Shown: piece after piece, positions 26,854-37,557 of the stretch
Numbering within the stretch: position 1 is the first letter of the stretch
Layout: the number at the start of each line of letters is the position of its first letter
NCBI GenBank assembly: GCA_963585895.1
Contig: OY757911.1
Location: 56,863,438 to 56,927,437 of the forward strand
DNA: 64,000 nt
Origin: Sepioteuthis lessoniana
Lineage: Eukaryota > Mollusca > Cephalopoda > Myopsida > Loliginidae
Reading direction: 5' to 3'
The notes under the pieces: generated by a model
Databases searched by the model: none
Told to the model about the DNA's origin: nothing
What the model saw: the letters and a program-made list of their open reading frames with translations, nothing else
Position numbers and translations under genes: made by a program

Positions 26854-26854
<1 letters not shown>
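24213..26854. other. T-rich spacer, no gene seen
   Basis: Pyrimidine-rich plus strand from 24600 to 25750 gives Phe/Leu-rich frames (for example 25090-25362) that are compositional. No exon or repeat family is recognised. Confidence 0.6.

Positions 26855-26919
<65 letters not shown>
26855..26919. repeat. (TA)n microsatellite
   Basis: About 32 TA dinucleotides. Confidence 0.97.
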
Positions 26920-26922
<3 letters not shown>

Positions 26923-27113
26923 TGCAAAGTGGTGAAATAAGTGTGAGTAAATCAAAATAAAACCTTAAATAAATGTTTCTACCGTTTTCATATTAATTTT
27001 TATATTGAAATGTTCATGCATTTATAAAGGAAACTCCAATCTTCATGTAAAACTAATTAATATTGTATTTTCTACGAATAGATTATTATCGCTATGTGAC
27101 TTTTACGGAGAGT

Positions 27114-27115
<2 letters not shown>

Positions 27116-27199
<84 letters not shown>

Positions 27200-27228
27200 T
27201 GTTGATGATATATATATATATATATATA
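27116..27228. repeat. (TA)n-(GT)n-(TA)n compound microsatellite
   Basis: TA at 27116-27164, GT at 27167-27198 and TA at 27207-27228. Confidence 0.96.
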
Positions 27229-28049
27229 AACCCTTGCGGTCTTTTCCTTTTACTTATTAATTTTTCTTTCGTTGGATTTTCAAAAAAATTTCATACAATT
27301 TTTATATAGTGTGTGTGTGTGTGTGTGTGTTGTAGATGGGGATTATGTTTGATGTAAAGATATTAAATTTGGTCGGTACTCTCAGTGGATCTAGGAACAG
27401 TTCTTGTGTGGACATGCTTTTACACAAGGTGACAAGAAGATGTTATCGCTCCAGGGTCGGTTACAATGACTAACGAACTATTCCGCTGCAAGACATCATT
27501 ATATATTTTTTTAATTAACCAAACGTCAAAGTAAAAGAAAAAATAAGTATCAGTGTATTTTTTCACATTTTAATTAGAAATTACTAATTAATTTTATGAA
27601 GGGTTCGTCAACAGAGTGATATTAAATAATTAAGTAGTATCATTGCTTGATTATGATTAACAATCCCGTAAAGTAAACAAAGAAATATTTCGATAAATAA
27701 GTACAACACAATTTAATTATTCAATAGTTTCAAAGAATTTGACGCTAAAAGAAATTAAGGCACGGTTTTCCTGCCATAATCAGAAGGCATCCATATTAAT
27801 ATCTCTTCAGATTAGACTTTTATACATTTGTTAACCAAAACCCTGGTATTTGGTGAGCTTGAGCCCATTAGCTTCCACATGGTATTGCAATTGATTAATT
27901 ATATGTATATTTGGCAATTATGAATATTTTCGACCATTATATCTATATATTAGAATATTACATGTGTGTTTGTGTGTGTGTATGTATAAGTATATTGGAC
28001 AAATTATATTTACATGTTCAACGCGTATGTTTGTATGTATGTATGATTA

Positions 28050-28083
<34 letters not shown>

Positions 28084-28158
28084 ACAATGATATATATATA
28101 TATATATATATATATAAGATTATCAAGACACGGTGAAGGCACAGAATTTTCTAACCCG

Positions 28159-28249
<91 letters not shown>

Positions 28250-30304
28250 ATTTCTTTAATTCACCGGTTCTGACAGGTCCTCTAAGCTTCATCCGGTGTC
28301 CTCATGTAGCTCATATATGTAAATATTTTTGTCAGCCGGCATTGGCACATTTATGGATAGGAGTGCATGAGAGAACATCAGCTATTAGTTAGTTCTTGCA
28401 TGTCCAGCAGAGGCCGCATGTTTGTTCGTCTTATTTGGATTGCTTGTGAGGTGGAAAGTTAGTGGACGTACAAGTGCAGTTTTTTGAAATGATGCTTTCT
28501 GAATTTGTTCTAAACAGCATGCAGTATTCCTGTGTAGTTACATTGTATTCTTTTTTTTTCAATATATTTGTAAACGTCCTCGTGCTACGGTACACACATC
28601 TACAACTTCGAAGAAATTCAACTATATATATATATATGCATGCGTGCGTGCACGTATGTGTGTGTATGCGTGTTTGTATGTGCGCGTGTGTGTGTATGTT
28701 CAATAAGAAAAATGTAAAAACCATTCATTGGGGGCATATATTTGCTTCATTGACTTAAATATCACGAATGTGACACGCAGTCTATAGTATATAAATTCTA
28801 CATCCATTCAATAATTTTTTCTTAGATTCTACATCTGTGCTATCCTTTTTTCTTAAAGTCTACTTCCAGATAAATATACTTTCTTGCATCAATATATAAG
28901 CGAGTATTACATTTATCAGCACAGAAAATATAACTGACATAACCAGTACCAATTCTGGTTATACGTTTATTTTTTATAGATTTCCTTTAGCATAATAAAT
29001 CAACTAAACCTTTATAAAAGATGTCTCCATATGTAATATACTGACTTAGCTGTCGACGATGAACTTAGCAGATTCAATGCAGTCGCAAGATAACATCAAC
29101 AAAGTGGTTTCACTGGAAAAAGAAAATGTAATTTATTGCCTATGGTTACAGTGACATATATTTGATTTCGCAGATAAGATCAACACATTTCCGGAAAAAA
29201 ACGGAAGTATGTAAGTTCCGATAACAAGCCATAAACAGAAAATACTTGGGTGGTTTCATATTCTCTCATGGGACTTGAAAATACAATATAAGGTCTGTAA
29301 TTTTGGACTGAAGGCAGATATCTACTGGTCGCCCAAGCGAAGTACAGAGACCCGCTGGTCACTCAAGCAGACCTGTCAGCTCCCCGTGTGTGTTCTCTGG
29401 CCGTCGCACTTCTTCACAAAAAGGGTTCCCACAGCAGAAGAAAGATATGTGCCAACTCTCTCGGAATGTATTCCTACTACACACAATAGTCGCTGTCGAA
29501 GTATAAATATATAAATTATATTTTCATATATCTACGAGTTTTTTTTCGTTGTTTGTCCAGCGGTATTATATGCGATACATGCAAGAAAAACATATGGCAA
29601 AAGCGTACGCTGAAAACTTTGTGTAAATGTATTTCATAAAAGAAAAAACGTTTGTGGGTTCATACACATGCGTCTGTGTATGTGTATGTGTGTATGCATG
29701 TGTCTGAACAGACATATATTTTCCCCTCTTTATTCGCTTTAAATGTTAATTACACCAGCACATCTTTGAATCAATTCATTTACAGTAGTATGTGATCAAG
29801 TAATGACACGATAAGCTCGACAATCCTTTGATGCACAGATTTAGATACTGTAATGAATATGCATGTATGCGCGAACATGTCTGTAAGTGCATACATGTGA
29901 ATGGGCGTAGTGTATATATGTCTATACGTATGTGCACGTCTTGTATCTGCATGAGTATATAAGCATGGGTACGGTATATGGATTTACGATTATAGAAATA
30001 AAGTAGTTAAACAAATGAAGGATGTTGGCAGATTTTAAAAGATAGCAAAATAGAAGGAGAAGTATATCTTGTGAGGAACGAAATAGTATTTTTTAAGTCG
30101 AATATAAAGTAGATGCAAAGGAAGAGGAACGGTTAGACTTCAAAGAACAAGGATTTAATATTTCATTTTAGTTCCCAGTGGACGTTGCAGGAGAAAAGCG
30201 GTGATCTTTTGAGGAAAGAAAAATGTCATTTGTTTAAAAGGTGCTCTTCGTGTCATAGTAACCGTTGTAGGAAATGGAGACGATGACCAGAGTTCAAATA
30301 CAAT
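27229..30304. other. spacer, microsatellites only
   Basis: (GT)n at 27307-27330, the compound array at 28052-28250 and CA/GT-rich patches at 28630-28700. Frames at 28431-28758 are driven by the arrays. Nothing else is recognised. Confidence 0.55.
28052..28250. repeat. (TA)n, (CT)n, (CA)n compound array
   Basis: TA at 28052-28080 and 28090-28116, 31 CT dinucleotides at 28162-28224 and CA at 28225-28250. Confidence 0.96.
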
Positions 30305-30374
30305 ATGAAACTGTTGGTATTTTGCATAACACTAATATCAGGGATGAATCCAATCATTCCCTCTCCAGCTGTAG
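30305..30374 (+). CDS. candidate signal-peptide first exon
   Basis: An ATG with A at -3 opens MKLLVFCITLISGMNPIIPS, then PAV and the first base of a split codon. After it, AG|GTAAGT at 30373-30380 is a perfect splice donor. The peptide has a basic start, a hydrophobic core (LLVFCITLI) and a Pro/Ser-containing end, as in a secretory leader. A T-rich acceptor-like stretch ending in TTTTAG lies near 30174, so a preceding non-coding exon is possible. No downstream exon is visible, and the mature product is unknown. The frame stops within a few codons if the donor is not used. By chance alone such a combination is uncommon but possible in 64 kb, so this is a hypothesis. Confidence 0.3.
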
Positions 30375-30552
30375 GTAAGTAGTAGAACAGACTGTGATCT
30401 TTAAATTTGGTATGGCAACCAGTCTAGAAGATGAAGAACTCTAATTTTAAAATTGTAAAACTCCGCTTGAAAATTAACTTTGTATCAAAATATGTTTGTT
30501 TAGATGGGTTAGTTAAATATATATACTTATGTGAGCAGTTCTTAAGTTTAGG

Positions 30553-30745
30553 TGTTTTGGTTTAATGGTATATTAACCTTTATAAGTCTATAATGCTAAA
30601 TCCATTTTCGAGAAGCTGGGTGTATAAGGGGGCTCATACCTTTGCCAAGGGCATTTGTCCGAAAGTGAACGTAATAGCACGAGTGGAGTTCGAACTCGCT
30701 TACTACGATTCCGTAGTCCATCGCTTTAACCATTACACTCCCCTC
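30553..30745 (-). mobile_element. tRNA-SINE family 1, copy 3
   Basis: The head near 30740 has GTAATGGTTAAAGCGATGGA and CGAGTTCGAACTCC (B-box). The body matches copy 2 (GTGCTATTACGTTCACTTTC), and the tail module is degenerate at 30553-30602. Confidence 0.8.
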
Positions 30746-31025
30746 GAGGTTTAGAGAATAGCAGTTAGAAGTCGGTCGTTTAACGCAAGGAATGAAATCC
30801 ACCAGTCAAAGTGGGGTCCTGTTCCTCAACTACAACTTGCTGTAGGTAGTCGTAGTTTTAGGTTAAGTAGTTAAATTATTGGAAGAATAATGGGTCGCCG
30901 AAAGTAAGTGTAAGAGTTGAGCGAATGAAATAGAAAACTAACCAACCCCTAGCCTATTTTGTAATAGTTTGGGTCTACCGAATGACCCACATCCAACCAC
31001 CTCCGGTTTTTTCTTAGGCTTAATA

Positions 31026-31166
31026 AAGTCGATTATTTTTATCATTAAGTGTTTTCGGACTAAGGTCTTCATCTTTATTGTTATTTCCACAACGTTTCGG
31101 CCGATATGTCCTCCAGCCTTCTTCAGGTGTTTGTCGAACTCTGGAACCTTCACGGAACTTCGAACT
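31026..31166 (-). repeat. PLE terminal repeat, 3' copy, hammerhead-like
   Basis: Contains CTGAAGA (31120-31126) and GAAAC (31094-31098), the two conserved strands of a hammerhead ribozyme core, with a GGC/GCC pairing between them. Its inverted partner is at 32385-32527, where the core is more decayed. Confidence 0.6.
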
Positions 31167-31179
31167 ACTATTGAAGAGG

Positions 31180-31325
31180 GGAGTGTGATGGTTCTGATTC
31201 CGGATACAAGTGTTAAGTATTCCTGTATTGTTACTCGCCTGCAGTCAGGATTGAACCTGCAACCTTAAGATGATTGTCTTAGGGGACCAATGCCTATAGC
31301 CGTTACACCATGTGTCCTGCTGGAC
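31180..31325 (-). mobile_element. tRNA-like SINE head inside PLE 3' region
   Basis: On the minus strand there is ACATGGTGTAACGGCTATAG (A-box-like), then GGTTGCAGGTTCAATCCTG (B-box). It lies between the PLE endonuclease and the terminal repeat on the same strand. Either a SINE inserted here, or a chimeric SINE uses the PLE end as its tail. Confidence 0.6.
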
Positions 31326-31583
31326 AATTCAGAGTGAATTTTTGGGACCTATAAACTTAATATTCTTACTTCACTTGAATTACTACTATTATGTATGATT
31401 TTTTAACTGTGCTCATATTCAGATTTTTTTTCATCTAGCCTTCTTAATTATCGGTTCCCATATTGTATTCAACTCTATACTTGGTCTACTCAGCAGGTCA
31501 TTCTAGCCCAAAATATGTGCTGATTACTTAAGACATCTAATCTTCCAATGTTCATTCCTATCAATTATTTCAACTTTATCCCA

Positions 31584-31775
31584 TTAGGGCAGATGGTTTC
31601 CCTTTTCCTTCCATATATGGTCCGCCATACCCGATTTTTCAATCTCACCTCGGACTAATGCCTTCCAATGATCTTCTAGCCTTACTTTTAGTGGGATACC
31701 TGTCTTACCTTTGTATATTTTACCATAACTGCAAGGGATGGAGTAAACACAGTTCTTGGTCATGTTGAATTCCAT
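31584..31775 (-). pseudogene. PLE GIY-YIG endonuclease fragment
   Basis: A 63-codon open stretch: CVYSIPC, then GKIYKGKTGIPLKVRLEDH and ADHIWKEKGNHLP. These are the GIY-YIG core strands and the conserved Arg/His/Glu region that follows. The usual YIG is KIYKG here, which I remember as common in Penelope-type nucleases. Confidence 0.8.
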
Positions 31776-32157
31776 GGTGGCTTGACCCGGAAGAGATACC
31801 TCCGGAGTGTTAAACCACTTGCGATCACTGTCCTGATGTCATATGAACTACATATCTTTTGGATCCTTTCAGCTAGTCCTTTGTCATAGGACAGACATAC
31901 CGTGATGAGCTCTCGGGTATTGTCCCCCATCTTCCAATCTAGGTTTCTTGGAGCCGATGTTATGCGCTCTGTGTAGTTGTTACGATGGAGGTTGTGTCTC
32001 AGACTAATTATTTCTTCTTGATATGTATCAGTATCGCTATTAATGGTTTTTGCTTGATGTTATAAGCAACGGACAATTCCTTTCTTTACCGTAAATGGAT
32101 GATGGGAGTTGAAATTGAGGTGAAGGTTGACTTACGGTACACGTATGTCCTTAATCC

Positions 32158-32421
32158 TCACTCTGTGCGTGTTACTAGTACATCAAGGAAGGGTAATTTC
32201 TCGTCTTGCTCTTTTTCCATAGTGAACTGTATAGATGATGGGGTTGAGTTCACGTGATGAAGTAATATCTGAACATCTTTCTGATGAGGGTAGAGAATGA
32301 ATATATCATCTACGTATCTAAGCCACATAGATGGCTTTAGTGATGTAGATCCTACAGATGACCCCCGTGGATTCAATAAAGGACGTAGTTCGAAGTTTCG
32401 TGAAGGTTCCCGAGTTCGCAA
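32158..32421 (-). pseudogene. PLE reverse transcriptase fragment
   Basis: An 87-codon frame whose first codons lie in the inverted terminal repeat and whose remainder is RT motif C (YVDD) to motif D/E (LPFLDVLV). The upstream RT is absent. Confidence 0.8.
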
Positions 32422-32550
32422 ACACCTAAAGAAGGCCTAAGGACAAATCAGCCGAACCGTTGTGGAAATAACAATAAAGATGAAGACAATAGTCCAAAAG
32501 CCCTCAATGATAAAAGTCAACAAGCTTCGTCTCAGAAATTTAGACATCTA

Positions 32551-33415
32551 CAAGGTGGAACGATAAAATTGTCGCCCTAGAAAAGACATGATTTCATTTC
32601 CGTTTAATGAAAACCGGTTATCATTTTTTGTTGCAGACCATCTTCTAGTTGGTCAGTTGTGTACAAACCCCAAGAGCGATGGGAGCCTTCTATCACGTCT
32701 GAAAGTGACACAATGTTTAACGAGCGAGATCGGAGTTGCACCGCTGTACAACTCGTGCCCTCTACCGATCCAAGTTATGACAACATGACCATTGCCAGCA
32801 CCCTCAAAATGCAAATCCGGACGGTTCAACGCCAGAGGGTACAGCTCAACTAAGTTTCCGGCTACGGTTGTGGTCTTTGGTGTGGTTTCAAGTGAGGGCC
32901 ACATCATGCCACCTCACATCTTCGAAGTCGGCTTGAAAGTCAACACCAAAGTGTACCTGGATGTGCAGAAGTGTGTGGTGATCCCTGGTGCAATTAGGTG
33001 ACTGGTGGCAGACCCTGGGTTCGGCAGCAAGACTCGGCGCTGGCCCACAAGTCCAAAGAGACCCAGGCTTGGCTTTAGAAGGAATACTACGACTTTGTAC
33101 CCTTCTCTCACTGGCCCCACTCCTGAACCTGAACCCACTGGACTACTTCGTGTGGTCATATGTCAAGAACATCACCAACATGACCTCCCACAACACCAAA
33201 TTATTCGCCGAGTTCCCGCCGGTGCGTGTTGAAAAGGCATGCTCCCAATTCCAGATCCGTATCGAGGTGGTGACTGTGGCTGAAGGCGGCTACATTGAAT
33301 AGATGTCTGCTCTGCTATATAATCAAGTTACCTAAATTGATATTTTCAATAAAAGCTTTAAAATAAAGCTGTAGTGTTGTTTTCTTTAGGACGACAATTT
33401 TAGCGTTCCACCATG
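32551..33415 (+). mobile_element. mariner/Tc1-type transposon, internally deleted
   Basis: 865 bp between TA duplications (32549-32550 and 33416-33417). Terminal inverted repeats read CAAGGTGGAACGATAAAATT on the left and CATGGTGGAACGCTAAAATT on the right (complement). Inside, on plus, are an N-terminal helix-turn-helix part (TLKMQIRTVQRQRVQLN, about 32800-32850), then KFPATVVVFGVVSSEGHIMP, and the final catalytic block LNPLDYFVWSYV at about 33124-33160. The end is AEGGYIE. The middle of the transposase between RVQLN and KFPAT is missing and frames change, so it is non-autonomous. Confidence 0.85.
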
Positions 33416-33417
33416 TA

Positions 33418-34192
33418 ATGACGGTTATTTGTTTACTTTTTCTTTCTTTTACTTTGTCGTGCTGACCCATGTCTTCTGAAGTTTCAACCAAAATCGGTGA
33501 ATAACTTCTCTTTTTCTTTTATATAACGAAAATTTTCGGAAATGGTCTTTTAGCGTTTGAGGCTGGTTGCGGTGTAGTTTTGTTATGGGAGGTTTGTTAT
33601 TTTAAGAAACCATCTTTAAATACCGACTGACCTTTCATCATTGTATCCGTAATCATACGAAAATGCACCCTTGCAGAATAATTAATTTGAACTTAAGTCT
33701 TTTTTATAACTTCATTATTATATTTCTTCCTCGTGTCTATGTTTTTTTTTCCTTTTGGTAGGGGTCTTTAACATTACATTGCGTAGATATCAGAATTCTG
33801 ACAACGATCATTCATGTATGATTAATCTGAACTACTTTTTCTTATTCTGATCTAATCGAATAATTTTGATTCGTATATTCTTTATAACCGTCTCAAATAT
33901 AATGTCTGTGTTTTGTTTTGTATTTTTTTTTTTATTTCGTGCCTTCAGTAAAACGTCAGGAAACAGATTCTATCTATTCAATCGTAAGTGTCCAAAATTT
34001 TACAACATTTTGCTTTCTTTTGATATAATTAAAATACAATTGATAGAAGAGTTGTATTTAGTCTATATAATATAAATCAGTGGCAGTTCATCTAGCTTCT
34101 CTTTACGACTGAATTTCATCCTCACAAAAATAATTCTCAATTATTAGTCGACAGCAATTATTTACCATAAAATAAGGTCTTTGGAATATAAC
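33418..34192. other. spacer, no gene seen
   Basis: T-rich. The frame at 33866-34075 is compositional. Confidence 0.55.
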
Positions 34193-34193
34193 T

Positions 34194-34259
<66 letters not shown>
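34193..34259. repeat. (CA)n-(TA)n microsatellite
   Basis: CA at 34193-34211, then TA to 34259. Confidence 0.96.
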
Positions 34260-34262
<3 letters not shown>

Positions 34263-34420
34263 AAATATTTTACTCTTTTTATAAAGACAATGCTCAATAA
34301 CGGTAATATAACTTTTATAGATCTAAGGATCGGTAGACTCAGAGTAAACAACGTTTAGTGACTGTAAATTTTTCTCCTATGCAATCATCTGGCAATCTTT
34401 TATCTACACTATTAAAACTA

Positions 34421-34433
<13 letters not shown>

Positions 34434-34481
<48 letters not shown>
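34434..34481. repeat. (TA)n at PLE 3' boundary
   Basis: 24 TA dinucleotides that end where the PLE begins. Confidence 0.97.
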
Positions 34482-34484
<3 letters not shown>

Positions 34485-34577
34485 TTTTTTCTTCTAAGTC
34501 CAGAGAAAAAATATTTTAAAAGAGTAGGTCCACGATAAGATTTGTATTTTTAGAATTTATTTATTTATTTTGTTCTT

Positions 34578-34614
34578 CCATACATATATGTTTCTAGCTT
34601 GGTGCTTTCGTCAG
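34578..34614 (-). ncRNA. hammerhead-like core in PLE 3' region
   Basis: CTGACGA (34608-34614), an AGC...GCT stem II with loop ACCAA, then GAAAC (34590-34594) and the short self-complementary ACATATATGT as stem III. The core strands match the CUGANGA/GAAA consensus. Stem I is not clear. Confidence 0.4.
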
Positions 34615-35670
34615 AAAATTAGTATGGCAGAAGGCCTATTTAATAGGGTATTCAATGAGACTTTAACTCACTTCTGTTTGAATGGTTTTCTGTTAGTTAT
34701 GTTTTCTTTGTGAATTCCGGTCCATACTTTATCTTAGAGTGTATTTCTCTTAGCCTACTTTACCCCGCATTTACTTTTGATATTTAATACGTTGTGTGTG
34801 TTTATGAGTATGCTGGCATGGTTTCAGATTTCACTTATAATTATTTTTTCTTAGTCTGTGGAAATGTGTGTCTTAAGATAATTTTGGTATGCATATATAA
34901 ATAAATATATGTACGTATGTATTTTTGTTTCCATTTGTGTGAGTGTACGATTCATGTTTAATTCAACTTTGGTTTAAATTTATCTATGTAGTCGTTCGTT
35001 TGATATATTAGCATTATTTCAAATTTATCTCGACTACATTGGTATTGGTGTTTCGATACATTTATTTTTTTGTTTTCATCTATTTTGATATTACTCCCGT
35101 GAAGTGATGTCCTTGTATTAAGGGTCTTTGTTGGCCCTATTTATATTTATTTGCATTTGCTACACTTAATTATGTAGACTATGTTTTTTGAGTTCCAGCT
35201 TAGGTCTTTATATATTTTAGTTTTGTTTCCAGGTTCTTAAAGATAGAGGATTTCTCTCTATAATTATATCACATGTTTTGCATCGTTTATTTCTGCATTT
35301 CGAAACCCCTTGTGTTTTGTTTAGCCGAATGTGGAAGAGGTAAGTATACTTGTGGAATTTTTTGGTTGTCTCTGGTTTTTAATGATTTTTGTTGTCAAGT
35401 ATTTCTTTGATTTTGTCCTTGGTTTTAAGTTCTTCATGATTTTTCATTATTTCTGTGAGTAGTTCTGGGTTGTTTTTGTAGTAGGTTGCAACGTATGCTA
35501 GGGGATTTTCGTTGTTGTTTTTTTTTTCTGGTTCTTTAATTATCTTTGTGGTATTTTTCTGCTAATTCCAGTCCTTTATATATTAGTGTCGTTAGTTATC
35601 CTCTCTGGTTTAGGGCTTTGTGTGGTTCTTTAAGGCGAGTTTTTCTTTTTTTAGGTTTTTATATGTGATT

Positions 35671-35905
35671 ATTAACCTAGCGGTTAGAGTGTTCACCAAA
35701 GATTCGGGGGCCTAGGTTCAATCCCAGGTCGAGTCATATCAAAGATATAAAAACTGGTATTTGATGCCACCTTGCTTAACACTCACCATAATAAGTTATG
35801 GATTAAGGGTAAAGTGGAGCGCCCTTCCCTACACCTTGGTGTAGTAGCTATGGAAAAGGGTGTCTTTGTGTTACCCTCGACTGCAGTCACCAATTTTACT
35901 AACTT
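35671..35905 (+). mobile_element. tRNA-SINE family 2, inserted in the PLE
   Basis: The tRNA-like head has AACCTAGCGGTTAGAGTG (A-box) and CTAGGTTCAATCCCAGG (B-box). The body holds CACCTTGCTTAACACTCACC and GTAAAGTGGAGCGCCCTTCC, and the end is CGACTGCAGTCACCAA. Flanks TTTTTATATGTG and TTTTTATTGTGTG look like an imperfect target duplication. It splits the PLE coding region, so it is younger than that insertion. Confidence 0.85.
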
Positions 35906-36702
35906 TTTATTGTGTGTATTCTACTTGCTAGTGTGTAATGAATGGATTTTATACAGTCATTGTGGTAGTGGTTTTTGAAGTGTATGTATTGTTGAGTATC
36001 TGGTGACTCGTAGGAAAAACTTATATTGATTTGGCGCTATTTATGCTTTTAATAAGGATATCTAAAAACGCTTGTCCTTTTGAGCTATGTTCCATAGTAA
36101 ATTTCATTTCGGGTGAATATTTTGTCGTAGGTTGTGTAATTCTTTGATATCTCCCCATGAGTATTTCCAGAATATGAAGTCATCATCCAAATATATTTCC
36201 ACTGATTTGATAAATTCTTCTTTTATGCCGATGGTATACTTTTTGCCTTTAATTTCATGTTGGTTTTCATTTGAATATTCTAACTTTCAGGTAGCGTATG
36301 TTGGCAACATTTTAGTTCCTATAGCTGTTCCTAGGGTCTGGATATAGTTAACACTATTGAATTGAAAGGAGTTATTATCAAGGGTTATTTCTATACACTC
36401 TATGATAGTTTTTTTTTTTTTTGTTAAATCTTGGCTGTAATGGGTCAACGTATTTATCTATCAAAAATGATATGGCTTGTTTTCCTACTTCATGGGGAAT
36501 GTTGCTCTATAGGTTTATGACGTCAAATGTGGCTATGAGTGTTGGGATCAAATTTTTTCTGGTATGGAGTTTTGAAAAATCTATGTTGCCCTTAATATAG
36601 CTTTTTATTTTACTTTAGAAAGGTTCTAGTAAAATGTCTATTAGTTTGCTACGTCTGTTTTTCGGGTACGACGGGCCAGCAGCAATCGGTATGAATTTAC
36701 AG

Positions 36703-36975
36703 TCACTGGGGTTTGTGATTTCTATATATTGGGATTTTTGTGTTTCTTCGGTGTTTTTTATTTGTTTGGACTTGTGAATTTTCTGTAGTCCGTAGAAGAT
36801 ACTTGTTATGGATATATAGTTTGTTAAGAAGTCTTTTTTTTTTTGTAGTTAGTGATTTATTGTGTATTTTCCAGAATTTTATGATTTTTGATATTACATT
36901 TTTATCTAAGTTTCTATCTATTAGTTCGAAGTTGGTGTCATCTTTCAATATTTCTTGTATTTTGTTTTGTAGCAT
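36703..36975 (-). pseudogene. PLE N-terminal/RT fragment
   Basis: A 90-codon frame with TNFELIDRNLDKNVISKIIK and KKKRLLNKLYIHNKY, the region just upstream of RT motif A in this PLE group. Confidence 0.75.
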
Positions 36976-37082
36976 GTTTTATCTAAGATGATTACGGCAC
37001 TTCCCTTGTCTGGTCCTTTTATAATTATGTTTTCGTTTTCCAATATAGTTTTAAGGTTTGTTTTTGCTTTTGTGAGAGGTTA

Positions 37083-37084
<2 letters not shown>

Positions 37085-37129
<45 letters not shown>
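37085..37129. repeat. (TA)n between two PLEs
   Basis: About 22 TA dinucleotides that separate the 5' end of one PLE from the 3' end of the next. Confidence 0.97.
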
Positions 37130-37133
<4 letters not shown>

Positions 37134-37134
37134 T

Positions 37135-37197
37135 AACTTAAATCGCTAGTCGAAAATCTTCTACTAAAGTTTCACCTTAACGGATCATCAGGAAGTT
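37135..37197 (-). ncRNA. candidate hammerhead ribozyme in PLE 3' end
   Basis: Core strands are CTGATGA at 37185-37191 and GAAAC at 37169-37173. Stem I is AACTT/AAGTT (37193-37197 with 37135-37139). Stem II is CC/GG around GTTAA. Stem III is CTTTAGT/ACTAGCG (37163-37169 with 37144-37150), six of seven pairs including one G-U. Hammerheads are known from PLE terminal regions. Activity cannot be judged from sequence. The last stem strand is only a few bases from the (TA)n array. Confidence 0.5.
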
Positions 37198-37557
37198 TCG
37201 CCTAAACCATTCTAAGGAGAAATTGCCTTTATTCACCAAAAACCTCCACCTATCCTAAAATTTTCATAAAAAAAAAAAAAAAAAAAAAAATTAAAAATTA
37301 AAAAAAATAAAAAATAAAAATAAACCTATAACATTTCCTAATTATATAGTAACCACGCTCTTTTGTGTATACAACTATTCAACACCTCCGATCTTTTGTT
37401 TAGCATATTCTTACTTTTTCAATCTGCTATTATCAATTTTTCCTCCATACAAAGATTACAGGTTCTATTACCTGCCCTATATTTGCGGCATTTCTTTATT
37501 ACTTCCCATTTCATTATCGGATCTACTCCCATTTTTTCCTTAATCTCCCACACATAA

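Larger units (their letters stand above)
31026..32527 (-). mobile_element. Penelope-type PLE with inverted terminal repeats
   Basis: A 5'-truncated element on the minus strand. Its RT palm end reads LRYVDDIFILYPHQKDVQIL (catalytic DD at about 32303-32320) and ends in KLPFLDVLVTRTE. The linker follows (RHNLHRNNYTERITSAPRNL, about 31950-32020). Then comes a GIY-YIG domain, KNCVYSIPCSYGKIYKGKTG at about 31690-31770. A terminal repeat of about 140 bp flanks it in inverted orientation: 32385-32527 on plus and 31026-31166 on minus. Both carry CACCTGAAGAAGGC-like and TAACAATAAAGATGAAGAC blocks. The coding part has several breaks. Penelope elements use GIY-YIG nicking and target-primed reverse transcription. 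Confidence 0.8.
34482..37084 (-). mobile_element. Penelope-like element (YLDD type) with SINE insert
   Basis: Fills the space between (TA)n arrays 34434-34481 and 37085-37129. On minus, from right to left: KGPDKGSAVIILDK (about 37030-36985); FELIDRNLDKNVISKIIKFW (about 36900); DCKFIPI and GPSYP (about 36690); LIATFDVIN (RT motif A, about 36520); GTAIGTKM (motif B, about 36320); YLDDDFIFWKYSWGDIKELH (motif C, about 36177-36195). After a SINE insertion the frame resumes with CRNKRCKTCDI and the GIY-YIG-like region (about 35300-34950). The 5' end is truncated inside the coding region, and stops and indels are scattered. A hammerhead-like core lies at 34590-34614. Confidence 0.8.

Noticed and set aside
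30596-31268. Frames of 68-99 codons around the SINE and the PLE end
   Set aside because: They are readings of SINE and terminal-repeat sequence on both strands.
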